From Polytrichum commune (lineage: Eukaryota; Streptophyta; Polytrichopsida; Polytrichales; Polytrichaceae): 60,000 nt of DNA. The position numbers and the translations under genes were made by a program. The stretch covers positions 18,168,001 to 18,228,000 of the forward strand of contig OX485803.1 of NCBI GenBank assembly GCA_950295325.1. Reading direction: 5' to 3'. The first letter of the stretch is position 1. The number at the start of each line of letters is the position of its first letter. Positions 45,632 through 59,100 of this stretch are shown piece after piece. A model generated the notes under the pieces. The model was not told the DNA's origin. It worked only from the letters and a program-made list of their open reading frames with translations, and ran no database searches.

Positions 45632-47170
45632 GAAGGTTGAAAATCACTCATTCTTTTCAACTAGCACTGGCAAAGTACTCATTATAGGTGAATGATTGTA
45701 AGAGATGCAAAAAATAGGTATATGCAAGTCATAGCCAATAATTTATGCTAGGTGAGGGTGTTGTCGTTACTTTTACCTCCTTTGCAACAGTCCTGTGTAA
45801 TTTTAATGGCCAAAATCCAAGCCTGTTGTTTCAAATTAAGCAAAAGTCACTGAGGACTATCCTGTCCTAGAAATTGTTCCCTGTTTGTTCATAATAGGAA
45901 ATCACTGCATCAATAACTGTTCTATCCAAAAGTCCTGGAGTCAGCCTTTTAGCAGCCTACACTAATTATCCCAATCAGGGTGAGTTTTCATGTAAGCCGC
46001 TTGTCCACCAGATTCTAGTGGAAATAAGGACAAACCCGTCCAAATGTAGATGAAATCTGGTGGAATAAGATTCGCATGTGCCAAATACACTAAATATGAT
46101 CTATAATCATTTACTATTCGGAGTTGCACATTTATACATCTTTTTACCACTAATTTAATCTTTTACCATTCGACCTTTGTTGGTTTGGTTTAAAATGAAA
46201 TGTACAATAAAAGTTAGATAGGCATGCATTCATGAATTTGGTTAAGAAATTATTAATGCACTAATTATGAGACTTCACAATATAGTGCATGTTTCGGGAA
46301 TTAGTACGACACCCACACTAAATGGGATAATCAGTGTAGTGCACAAATCTCAGAAGCTGAGGGTTACAGTAGTTTAATTCTATCTGTGTCTTCAATCTTT
46401 CAACCTAAATAAGATTGGAAAATTTGTAAGACTGGTAAGTTTCATTCCATCAGTGTATACAATTTATAGTCAGATGTGTTTACTACCAAACCACAAGTAC
46501 CTTGGTACTGTTTAGAATAGTGCACATGGGCGTCAATGCTTGTGACCTCCAAGCACCAAGCAGACTACAGCATAAGACATAAGGATTGCTGAAACCTTGT
46601 TGAAGGGCCACACCTGCAGCTATGGCTACCAGACATACAAATAGGTAGCATGATTGTTGATTCGAAGAACATGGAAGGAGCTGCTTTAGCTTTCCAAGAG
46701 AGCTGGGAGAATCATGAGAAAATCTAGTGAAGTAAAGATTCAACTTGAAACACATCAAGCTAAAAGCACCGATATGGCCGTGACTAGTGGTTGTCTCACC
46801 TTATCTATTGAACCTTATCCAGTTTGCAGACATGGTCACAAATACCAAAATAAAGGTGCTCAAACACAAGACCTCTTTGTGAGGTAGATGAGGTTTATTC
46901 AATGCCCAGGTATGTAGATGGTCTAAGGTATGGACCAATTACTTAAAGAAGTCTTGTGTTTGAACATGTTCTCCATGGTCGAACATTGAAGACAACCTTC
47001 ATCTAATAAAGAATTGAGAAAATCAGGGTTTGCAACTGTGGAAACAATGCCCTGCAAATCACAGGAAGTCTACGATCCTTAATAGAACGAGCTTTGATAC
47101 ACTGAAAAATGTTCAAGGGCGCTAAACTATGCATATACTCTGACATGGAGCCAGACTTACATCAGAAATT
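45632..47170. other. Spacer downstream of coatomer zeta
   Basis: No gene recognised. A 20-bp inverted pair (TCAAACACAAGAC.TCTTT) lies at about 46859-46967 with a loop of about 70 bp. Confidence 0.4.
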
Positions 47171-49647
47171 TTACTTCAAAAGAGATCTTGCCAAGTGCTC
47201 CTTAGCTGTTGCAAGTGCTTGAGAGATTGTCTGCAAACAATACAGAAACTTTAAAACTAACACAAACATTTGAAGACGGAAACATTCCAAACAAAACTTG
47301 AAAAGTACAAGAAATAGGGATAGAATTGAACTGAATCACTAAAAATCCATTTCCACTGCAGGCTTCCCACTCTTATAAGGTGTGCAATAATTCTTACAGC
47401 AATGGTAACTACAGCATCGTTTGACATTGTAATGAAGTCAGTGAATAATGTTACCTGTTCTGAAAGAGGAACATCTGCCTCAGCACCCCGCATTGCTACT
47501 CTGCCAGCAATTACATTGGCATCTGACTCCAATATAATTCTGTGCATCAAAAGACATTGAAAAACAAAGGTGAGTAATATCAAATGGGCATAGTACTTCA
47601 AAATAAAAAGCAATTTGCTATATCTTTCCATAGTGTAGATCCAGTAATAAAGCATCATACATAACTCCTGTGATAAAAGAAGCGGTGACTAGACCTCAAA
47701 ATGAATGCAGGACAGAATAAAAAGAGTAACTGCACAAAACATATCAAGAAGATGAAAGCATACCCGCCATCCACAATCTCATCAAGACAAAGTAGAACAA
47801 GGTCCAAATTCTCCAACACACTTTTCTTCTCAACATTATTTCTGCACCAGAGATACAGTTTACATGTTAAAACCTCTTTGCACAAGGCATTTCAAAAGTT
47901 GATGTCCATAGGAGAACAAACCTGTCAGAAGAAATGAACTATCACTGAATACACTGACAAGCAACAACCATGATGCAAAAAAGAGGATGTCCTTCAGATC
48001 CAAACAGACTGGGATTCATGAGGTTATTACCTGAGCAGTAGAGATACTGCATCAAAAAAGCCTTGCAAGACTGTTGCCAAGATTAGTTCATTCTCATCGT
48101 CACCTCCCGTCACATAGAAATGGAGATCAGAGATGAATTTGTAGACCACAATGTACCCATCGAACATACCAATCTCAGCTGCAGCAAGACAAATTCACAC
48201 TGTTGGAGCTGCAGTAAAGCAAATCTACACTCTGGATGCAATCAACAAAAATAAAGAGCTGGAACTATAATCTCCAAAATTGTGATGGAACAAACACCAG
48301 TTGACGAAATGTTCAGACACAAAACCGACCAGAGGATCAGAAATAAAGACTTTTGCATAATGATTGTTTATCCTTGTCAACATAGAGAAACACACAGAAT
48401 ACCCAACCACATGCCTTGTGTCAAATAGGTTCAATTATCATGACCAAGCTAGTATTCAACTTCAAACCCAAATTCAAAAAACAAGATCATGCATATTATG
48501 AAACGAAACAGAGTAGAAGCCTAGTGATAACTGCAAGTTTGAAAACTGATAGACTTCATCAGCAACGCAAAGAGTTAAGGATTCAGAATAGCTTCCATTA
48601 GGAATGAGTTCATGAGAGTTGTGTGTTAGAATACATAGCATTCAAGCATTTCTCTCAAATGATTTGAAGCCTCACTACTAGGAGCGATTCGTCTTCTGCA
48701 GTAAAAATGGGCTTCAGGGTCGACACCTTCGAAGGCATCACAACATAACAAAAGCCCTAAAAAGACAACGCCAGCTCCAATACTAATACTTTAATCCCAC
48801 AAACTAAAATAGCTCATGTAGGACTCAGAATTCATCAAGGCAATACAATATCAGGGAATGAGTTTCTCAAGTACCTTCTGCACGAGCACTGATTCTCTGT
48901 GTCTTTGTAAACACAGATTTCTCAAAAGCGAGTTTGGCCTGAAGGTTTGGCCAGTCGTCTGAGTAGTACTTGACAGCCACACGCTTCCCCTCCGCATCTA
49001 AAAGCAAAACATTTTTTATCAACGGAGTAGAGACCTGCAAATCCAAAAAGCCACAAGGTCACCCGCAGCAACGTCCAGCGGATCGTACACACCAGATCAT
49101 CGCATTCTAAAGGTATCAGGAATATTAACTCGACCGCTTCCCAAGAACAAAACAACAATCACCTAAATGGAAAAATAACGATCATGACCTAAGACGACCT
49201 CCACAGCCACAATGCGCATCCAGCTAAGACCGATGACAACACCAGAAACATCATTACCCAGCTTCCACAAGAACTTTGTCCTTAACACCGCAAATTGAAA
49301 GGCAAAGCCATGACACCCATTACATGACCGAAAATAGGACATTCACATTTTCTCACAATGCACTTCCAGCTAACATTGTGGCAGGAAGAGGAGCATCGAA
49401 ATAAGTTCATCATCCATCACAAAACCTATCCCATGACACTGAAGCATTAGTAGCGCCAATTAAGAGACGAAACCCTTACTCCCATTCTGGAACCGATTAT
49501 AGATCTCCTATAGCAATGCACTTCAGAATAACAATCTGGCGAGCGGCGAAACATAATAGAACATAACAGCATCCGTTGTGGAGACACTCCCCTAGTCCAT
49601 CGCCCTTAACATCAGAAAATTGAAAGACAAGAAACCCTTACATCCAT
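47171..49647 (-). CDS. Coatomer subunit zeta (zeta-COP), 6 coding exons
   Basis: Small subunit of the COPI coat, pairing with gamma-COP; it acts in Golgi-to-ER and intra-Golgi vesicle budding at the cytosolic face. Exons, high to low: 49647-49642 (only Met-Asp), 49034-48875, 48178-48031, 47841-47764, 47539-47455, 47230-47171. They total 537 nt, 178 residues plus TAA, the usual family length. All junctions are GT-AG and phases agree. Family signatures: [20 protein letters not shown] (exon 2), [14 protein letters not shown] and [11 protein letters not shown] (exon 3), [17 protein letters not shown] (exon 4), [12 protein letters not shown] (exon 5), [17 protein letters not shown] (exon 6). The start is ambiguous: an equivalent ATG-GAT-GTAAG occurs at 49690 and would give the same protein. 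No defects seen. Confidence 0.93.
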
Positions 49648-49700
49648 TTTGGAAGCGATCGGTGAAAGGAAAAAAAAGGCTTACATCCATTTTGTGACCG
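49470..49700 (-). repeat. Repeated start-exon modules of the coatomer zeta gene
   Basis: Three related ATG-plus-donor modules lie on the minus strand: ATG at 49690 (ATGGATGTAAGC), 49647 (ATGGATGTAAGG) and 49485 (ATGGGAGTAAGG). Each is preceded by an ATCGG..TTCC or CACAAA-type context. They look like diverged tandem copies of the first coding exon. Confidence 0.6.
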
Positions 49701-52524
49701 ATAAAAAAGAAGGGAAATCCGGTATTCCTGCACCAACTGATCCGCCACAGGAATGGTATGTCGCCGTTGTGCAGATGCGAGATCGGAGGTCGAACAGGAA
49801 TGGCTTGAGGAGGGCTTTTGCGAGGAGCGTCGAGCTCATCAGTGAGTTGGTCTGGAGGACCAGGGCAGCGATGCGTGGATGAATGTTCTGAACATGTGGA
49901 TGATCCTATTCATCCATCTAATATTTATCATCGATTGACGGAGAGATTGGACGAAGTCAGAACGATAGTTGTATTGCAATCATGCCCCGCATATTCGAGG
50001 CCATTAATTTGCTTATTAGATTGTTTTATTCGTGTTTCATTTATTGGCATGATGAAGGTGGGTTTACACTAGGGTCTAGATCCTAGGAATCTAGGGGTCC
50101 AAGCCACCCCTTAGAAAAATGGACCTTCCTTACACTCATGCCCCTATCACACCAAACTTTCCGTCCAGTTCCAGCTGTGAAATTGTTGGGGATTGATGTT
50201 GAGAAATAGATGTTCGTACGCCATTTTTCACACTATTACAACTGAAGATGTCGATGGATGGTGTCAAAATTGGCCAGTGTGATCAGCCCCTCACATTAGT
50301 TCAGACATGATATGAAGAGTCCCACCCCTAATTGTCTAAGCAACCAAGTTTGGATGCCAATTGAATGATGGCAAAACATGGAGAGGATTGGATTCTTGAT
50401 GCAAGTGCATGCTATTCCCTTTCTATGTTGCATTATAGCCTCTACCATCTTAAGGGGTGGGGGGGGGGGGGAGCATTGCTAATAACTAGATGAGGCAATT
50501 CCCAATCCGATCCAACTAATAAAATTGTTTATAAAGTTGGAAGTGCCCATAGTAGGGCCACATACCTTACATGGCCATGGCTTTGTAGCACCTTTGTAGA
50601 GTCATTCATCTGGTGAGGACACATGGAAAGACAAAATTGTCCTTCCTATGTTTATGGTTAGCCTTTAATTGCCCAAGTAGTTTCTTGCTTTTATAACTGA
50701 CATAAAAAAGGTTGACTTTTTGGTTTCAAAAGACAATTCACATTCTACAAAGTTGTGGATGATTATTTTGAAATCGCGTTCATATGGTTATATTGTTCAA
50801 AAATATTCATGAGCTTTATACCTCCAGTTCGGGATTGGTTTATAAAACAATTGGCTTCAAAAAATCATAAGATAATGACATAATACAATTGAGGGTTCAT
50901 GTTTTGTCAAAGTTATCAAAAATCTATGTGCTTTCCAAGCCATGGAAGTTCTCCGAATAAACGAAAGCACATGTGGTAGTCACAAGAAAAAATTCATATT
51001 ATAAGTAAAAAAACTTTAAAAAGAGACAATAAGTCGCTATAAATTTATTAGATGATTATCAACATATAATTTTCCAAAAAAACAATGTGATATATTAAAG
51101 AAATCCTCCCCTTTACATGGTCCATATTTTGTCTCAATCCAGTAAATCTAACACTCCCATCCATGACGTCAAAGTAAACAAGGTTGAAAATGGCCTCTAT
51201 GGACATTCAATAAGGGTTAATCCATCTCAAACTAGTCCCATTTGCCTCGTTGAAGCTCCTTAGATTTCCAAATTAAAATTATGGGCTAATCAATGCATTG
51301 GAAACCTCCAGCCCTTTCCCTCCAAATGAATGATTTACATGCTTTGCAATGCCTTGGGCGCATACACCTAAATGATTCATGTCATTTCATTGGCATACTT
51401 ACCATTGTCCCCATGTCAAAGCCTAGTATTATAGAATATTAAAAGGTTAAGCATTTTTTTTTGCATTTGTGACATGCTTGAAACTATAATCAGCAACGTA
51501 TCTTACTAAAATTCTAGGTTCAAGCCATTGTTTAGACAACAAATTTCATAGTCCAACTTTTCATGTACTGTAGTTCGTCAAAAGAATGTGCGTGGTGAGT
51601 TGGTTTCCACATGTACTTGGAATATCTTAAAATGCAAGTGAACAACGCTCAATATTGAGTTGATGTTGATACATACTTTTGAGGGTTTAATGTTTTCGAT
51701 GCTAACTCAACACTTAGTTGATGATTTGTGCAACATTCAAATTAAACTCATGAATTGACATTTTAGGTCTCCCAATGACAAAATAAAGAAACAAAAGATT
51801 TGAATTGCAATACAGTTTGGTAGACATCGACTCAACTTCGTAAGTTGATGTGATTGAATCAATGTGAAATTTGTGTTGATATATGAGTTTAGAGGTTTGT
51901 GATGTGGGAAAAACAAGTCTATCTATTACTAAAGTGATCATTTGTGATGCACCCGTAAACATTATACTCCACCGATTCAACCGACTGTGGGCCACAGTGA
52001 GGACAACTTTTGTTAATCTTTGCCAAGAATTCACCACGCCGCTCATTAACCGCCATCGCCTTATGAAGAACTGACCAAAGAAAAGCCAAAAACTTCCAAC
52101 AAATGTGGACATTGTATTTTGTAGGCGAAAACATTGACAATCGACAAGAAATGCTGCCGTGAAGTTACGGTGGTGCCACAAGTTGAGTCGGTTTGTGATC
52201 AAAACCTCGGGTGCAATTACGGTAGTGAAACAAAATGGGAGAACGAGGCTCGGGAAGCAAGGTTGATTTGTTTGATAAAAGTGTGAGGCGTGCCAATAGA
52301 CGCTCAAGCTTTGCCGTAAGTGCCAAACCGACATACTATTGACGCTCCTCTTGAATTGGGCGTCCACACCGCTCGACCACTTTGTTTTGGCAATGCAATC
52401 TCCAAAAATAGTTTGAGAAGCTCACCAAATCAATCTAGGGTTTGCTTGAATCAAATCACTAGAAGAGAACTTGTCCAATGTAATCATTCGTTGCGGCTTG
52501 TCAATTGCAGTGATGGTGAGGAAT
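49701..52524. other. Spacer between coatomer zeta and the WD40 gene
   Basis: Probably includes the coatomer promoter near 49.7-50 kb. The minus strand holds a 217-codon open frame (51714-52367), the longest outside transposons, with no recognised domain and residue use unlike the local genes. A chance open frame is likelier than a gene. Confidence 0.35.
50457..50472. repeat. Poly-G run
   Basis: About 13 consecutive G after GGGGT. Confidence 0.85.
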
Positions 52525-52640
52525 TGCGTAACTAAATTATTTTGGTTGTCAACTGAAGGTTTTTGGTTATAGTGTTTGAACAATTGACAACCAAATTCCT
52601 CTAGTTGATAACCAAAACGATATATGCATATATTTTCTCA
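52525..52640. repeat. Short hairpin repeat family D, copy 1
   Basis: TTTTGGTTGTCAACTG and CAATTGACAACCAAA words in opposite directions. Related to 59240-59370 in an intron of the WD40 gene. Confidence 0.55.
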
Positions 52641-53198
52641 ATACGAGTTGCAATGGATTGTAGTTTTTCCTTCTATTATACAAGATCATATGTATTGATA
52701 AGTAGAATAGTGTATGATAATTTTAGGTGATATAAGTTGGTGGATTACATAATTAGCAAGGCTAAAGAGTCTCGCAAAACCCATAACTTGCATAAGGTAA
52801 ACGAGTTTGGATTGGGCACTTTCAGCTATGCAGCCACGTCTTCTAGGATATTAACATGTGATGACCTAATACACGATGACCAACTAATCCAAATCAAAGC
52901 AACAATTCCATTTCCTCATAAGCTTGGGGGTTTGTATAAACATCTCATCATTGTCAAAGTGAGGAACTTATTTTTCCTTGGATGCTCATATAGATTCCTC
53001 AAATTTATTGACTGTTGAACCTAGAATGGTTAACAAATCTTTGAGCATGTAACTTAAACACAATATCTTTTGGTGTCTGTTCTTAGATCTACACTAAACC
53101 TAACCACACAACACTCAAATTTGGATGTTTCAATTGAGATAGCTAACCAAATTAGCCCCACTAACATTATAAGCTAACAAGTTTGATTGAATCCCCAC

Positions 53199-56100
53199 AT
53201 GACAAAGCAATCGTTTCATCGAGGTGCCGATGAGAAAGTGAATGATGCGGTGACTCGAATTCAACAATCCATGAAGATGGCCACCTTGGACCCCAACCAT
53301 GCAGTCAGTGGTGGCCCGGGTCCTCGAACGGTAAGTGGATTATTTAATGTGAAATAGTTGGTTTTCATTAGAGACCATTACACCGGTGTATGGTGTGTGG
53401 CCCTATTGTGGGCACTTCCAACTTCATGGACAATTTTCACTATTGGATCATAATTCTCTCATTTGATTCAACAGTTGCGAATCATGAAGATTATCACTTC
53501 AAATTTTCAAAATTGAAGTGGAGATGCAAACGTTATGAGAGGTCAAAGTGAAGATTCTCTTCGATTCTTTGAGGAATCTCATAGGCTTTTTTTCCAATTG
53601 TGCTATATAGCAATAGACTCCATGATGATGTATACACTTCGAACAGATATTCCAATCTAATTGTGACACATGTCTTTTTGGTGTGCAATCCTAACTACAA
53701 TCCTTGCCGTATTACCACTCAAATGTAGGTGTCCGAGTAAGGAGAGTGACCACATAAGGACCACATATTTTAATACCAATGATGGGTTTGTGCCCACTTC
53801 ACTTTGGAGATATGCTAGAAACTCCAAACTCTTCGCCTGGATATTGCCTTGTCCACACTTGAATATAGATTCGCTTACCAAAACACACTTATTGCAAACA
53901 CACCATATTGTGCTAAGTATGATTTGCAATTTTTTTTGCTGTGCATTTAGTGTGCTTTGGGACTCGTATCCTAACTAATATGATGTTGCCATTGCATATA
54001 CTTCATTAGAAACCATACCCACATGATTTGACTTTCAATAAATACGTTCTAATTGAAATCATGTTACCCAAATCTCTAATTGCAGCCCCCCCGCAAAGAG
54101 ATGGGGATGAGTGCTGAGGCTCTCGTGGAATTACAACGGGTGTTCTTGAATGTGGAAGAAGCCGATAGAGGTCAACTTGATCAAGTGAGTTGTATGGCTT
54201 CGTGTCTCATTGAAGTTGAGAATGCTATATCCTTGTTTGCAGTCATAATAAAAGGAGCTCAAAATGTATGATTTACTTTCACGACACACCGTTTTTTTTT
54301 TTACAAAAAAAATTTGAATTTTCATCTCTTTATCTTGAATTATACCAACAAACACTTGATTGGGTGGAGCACAGGAAGCCTTCGTTGCTGCTTGCATGAA
54401 CATCAAATCCCTTACACAACATATGAGGTTTGTAGCTCAACATGGAATAATATATATTTAGTCCATGGCGTTGGTGTATAATTGTTTGATTTTTTGAGCG
54501 TGATGGAAGTTCCATGAAGTGGGATGGCATTCAATGTTGAAGGTGTGTGAGTTTTCTAGACTTGTGAGGAGCAAATTGCATGTTTTGAACACACTACGTA
54601 TTTCAGTTTACACAATTAAGGGAATTATTATACATGTTGTCAAAAAATCATTACTCACAATCGACAATTAATGACGCAGTCTTCAACAACTCGAGCATCT
54701 TTTCATGAAGATCGACGCAAATAGCTCTGGAACCATTGGCTTTGACGATTTCACCAACTATTTGCTTCTCCAACAAGTATATTCTCAAGAAAAAACTAGA
54801 TTATTCAAATTCTACTTTCGTTTATGGTATCATAGACATCGTGTGTTGGCAAGATTGTTGGATGCTTCCGCAATGGCAATACAAAAATGGTATGGCTTAG
54901 ATGCTAAGAGAACGCTTTAATGTAGCCATGACTAAATGCTTGAGTAACTTATTCTATGTTGACCATCATACATACAATGTAGTTGGCAAAAGAGGAAGAG
55001 CCAGCAGCTGAGCACACCACCTTCATCAAAGTGACAACATTCGGGAGCAAGAAGTTTGGGAGATGTGAGTTTGAGGATTCGGAGTCCGACTCGGGGCATT
55101 CGAGCGAGGAAGAGAGAGATGCAAATGCAGACATCATGTTTCGACCCGATGATCCCAAGAAAGGAGAGTGGGAGATTGGTCTTCCTGGGAACATCATCGA
55201 AAAGGTACATTCATACATGTCGTCATAACATAAATCCTCAGTTCCATCAAAGAATACAAGATTCAAAGAACATCTAATATCTTAATTGGTATCCAATTCT
55301 ATGCCATGGAAACAACACTTTTCATACACTTTCTCAAGGGGGTACACATCCTTCAAACAGGTATATTTCCATGTGCTCGGAGGGTACTCATTTCGTGCCT
55401 ATCTCTAAGTACAGATGCTCAATTTACTTAAGCCATATCTATGTTAAAACTCAATCATGAAATAAATAACAACCTTATTTACTTTTGGATTTAAAGTACC
55501 TAATTCAGACACAAATGGTAAATCGATGGATTCATCTTTCAATTTCCAAACAATGTGTCGTTGAGTCTTGTTTGAGAAAATAAGAAATCATCAGTTCGTC
55601 TGAAGCAATGGAACATTGATTCATGCCGCCTTATACAAACTTATGTTGACATGATTTCTGTGCAGATCATGCTTTTGGAGGCACTAAATGTCTATGTTAC
55701 GTGCACCCAAACAGGAATGCTGAAGCTTTGGAATGCAAACACGCTACAACCTGTGCGGGCAATCGAGAATGGAGATGGTGGTGAGTAATTGGTTAACGCA
55801 TACCCAATCATTTCTAGGCGACTTACATCATGTACTTTGTATGGTTTGATGTGTTGATGTGATGATGTGTAATGTAGACACCATGTCTGATTCAAATACA
55901 TGATTTTAAGTGTAAAAATGATACGATAATCTTCTAAAACGAATTTTTTTAATGTTATTTTAAGGATCGATATGATGGCTCATATTGGGTGGGATAGTCA
56001 CAAAGTCAATGCTTAATACGGTTGAAATTGCATGGTGGTTGACTATCCCTAAACTGATATTTAAGCATATTTGGACAAACTACTTGTTCAAAAGTAATAA

Positions 56101-59100
56101 GAGATGTGTAGTTTTGCGATCTAGTGTACATCATATTGGTGGTTGGCTTTATTCAAAATTCGTGCACGATTCCAAATATTCTTAGATCCTAGTTAGGTAT
56201 CTCTAAAGATGGTATATTATGCTACTCTTATTCTTATAACATAGCTGAAAAATGAGACACAGACTGTCCCCTATGTAACTCCATTTGACATAAGTTTTAA
56301 TCACTATTTGAGAATGTAGTATCAGGGAACCTCCAATCTTTCTCATGGAGGCTACCGCACCATGCTACTCCAAGGAATTTGCCAGTTTGACACCATCTTG
56401 ATGTACTTGTAGTCCCACGAACCATTTGACTTTTGGGACTATAGAATCAATTTCATCTCAATACCTACTCAGCTTTGAACATTGTGTGCAAAGTTATACA
56501 ACCACTTGAGAAGATCGCATGTCTCTTCTTTAAAATTTCGTCATGAACTAGTGTTTTGCCACCTTCATCCCATCTTATGACATTGAATTCATACAACACT
56601 TGTTGATCGACTTGGATACACGTCTTCCCCCCTCCCCGGTGTGTTGTATATTGCAAGAGGCCAAACGGTAGTAGGCTCGGCTACCTGAGGTGTTTAAACA
56701 CTTGGGATGCAGTTGTGATGCCTAAGATGATAATTGATCTCATTCGAGCAAGAATCACAGCTGAAAATTTGCAGTTCCAATTGTTCGTCAAGTAATTCTT
56801 GTTGCCAAGGTTTGAGGTCCTCTCTACATATAAGTCTAGACAAGTTTGATTTCAAATCTACCACCATGTCTTATAATGTCCCATACCAACTGACCTTCCA
56901 GCAGGCGACTTGCTTGAAAATTAACATGATTCATTTTGTTATGGTTTGTAGCTTGGATCACAGACATGGTTGTTATGGCACAACAACCATTGGCAGTCTT
57001 TGCAATGGACAGAAGGTAAATACACGTCGGCTGTTTCCAAATTCCAAATTACATGTTCCAAATTCAAAGAATTGCATAACACCGAATGGTCCTTGAAGTA
57101 AATATTCTGTTTTGAATCTGTTTAAAACCATAAAATCGTCACAACAATAATAATGTGTGAGTTTAATATCTTCCTAGACGATGAAGTCCTCTGAGCATGA
57201 GGTCCAGACGATGTTAGGGTTTAAATACGAACCTTAACATCATGTTTAAACCCTAACATCATGTATATACACCATTCCATTCATTAGAGCAATTTACTCA
57301 CGTGTCCATTGGCAGTGTCACATTCTATGACACAGGACGGCTATCATTTGATTGCCTCGGTCGTATTACAGCCCTGGTACAATTTCTTCCCCACGAAGCA
57401 TATTTGATTCAAAAAATTTACACATCTTGAATGAAGCCCAGGTGGTCTATAAGTGGGATACATGTAGGAATGAAATGCATAGAACGACGTACATATGTCA
57501 CTAAGTACTCCCTCCGTCCCAAAATGATTGTCCTACTTCTGAACTTTGGCAAGATTAAGGCCCACTAACCATTGACTGAGTAGTTGTAAGTATGATTCTT
57601 AAAATTAAAAACACAGACTACTCCAAAATGTCCCGGAAGTTGTGGTGTCGAAAGACTTCTTGATATAGAAAGTTTGGTGTGAACATATGTGACTTTGAGC
57701 CTCAAATTTCTAGTCGGGCATATTAACTGGACAATCATTTTGGGACAAAAAAACTGGGTAAGGACAATCATTTTGGGATGAAGGAAGTAATACTATATGA
57801 CTTAGGAGTCTTGTCAACTAGTTAATTCTGCTTGTAACTTTATTTGCTCTCAACAAGATTTAATAGATGAGTACATTTGGATATGTAGGAGAATGCACCA
57901 ATGTGTGCTACATGGTTGAGAGTCGCTGAGAATGATAAGCTCCTCTTTGGTGATGAGCTAGGAATCTTGCATACGTACACGTTTAATGATGAGTGGGGAG
58001 GGTATGTACCCATTTGAATTGTTGTATTATCTAATAGCTATTTGTAAACTTGTAATTGAGTGAAATCAGTGATGTTTTCACAATTCGAACTTTTTTGATG
58101 AACTCATTTCTATAGACAGATCCAATGACATGCTTTCCATATATTTAGATTTCATGAGAGATTGTTGAATCCTAGACGATGACTTGAATGTTGTGATATT
58201 AAAAAGTAGACTTGCAAAAATTCACATGCACGACTTCTTGAAATTAAATCTATCTAATCAATCAATGATTAATGAAAACAAGTTCACCTATACATATGCA
58301 AGTCTATTGGAACATCCGTAGTTAGCTACGCCAATTGGGGTAAGCCACTAAGAGGGACACTGAGTTTTTCATATTTCATTGGCATATCTTGTACCTACAA
58401 TCTACTTGAGGATTGCGGGTGAGATGCATCAGTATGGCAATTGAATAAATACTATAAGAGTCATATGTCCAGGGAGGATTGTGGGCATACTCAGTCAAGA
58501 TCCTAGTGATTCCAAGTCCCACCGGTTACATGTTGGCATCGTCCAGTTTTTCTGTATCGATTTGAGGTATACTCATTCCATAGATTCCTCTAGAATGATG
58601 GGTAAATTATCCTGACGTCTTGATGAACTTCAACCGCTTACTTCTCAAACTCAGCCGGGTTCATCTGCAACTAGCTTAATTAGCAGTCGGTTCTCCCTGC
58701 TCATTGGAACAAGTTGTTGCGCAATCGATCACTGAAGTTTGTTTTGATGTGCAGAGAACATCCTCGCGAGGGTTTTGGGGTTCATGAGAAGAGGTTGCCT
58801 CCGGGAATGGCTGAAAATATACCCTGGGTGTTGCATTCAGACTGGCTGACGACCATCAAATACCTCTCACACTCCAACTCCCTCATCACCACATCCATGG
58901 ACAGTTGCTTGTTGATGCTCGATTTTGAAAAACGGCACTTGAAATGGTCTGGCAAAGAGCACGCCAACGGCATCTACAGTTGTGATTATTGCAGGTCCAT
59001 TTGATTTGATTCTTGTTTTTCTTAATTTCAATGTTGATGAGATGACCTCCAAGAAACACCCTACGGAACTTGAGGACACGCTGGAAGTTCATTGGTTCAA

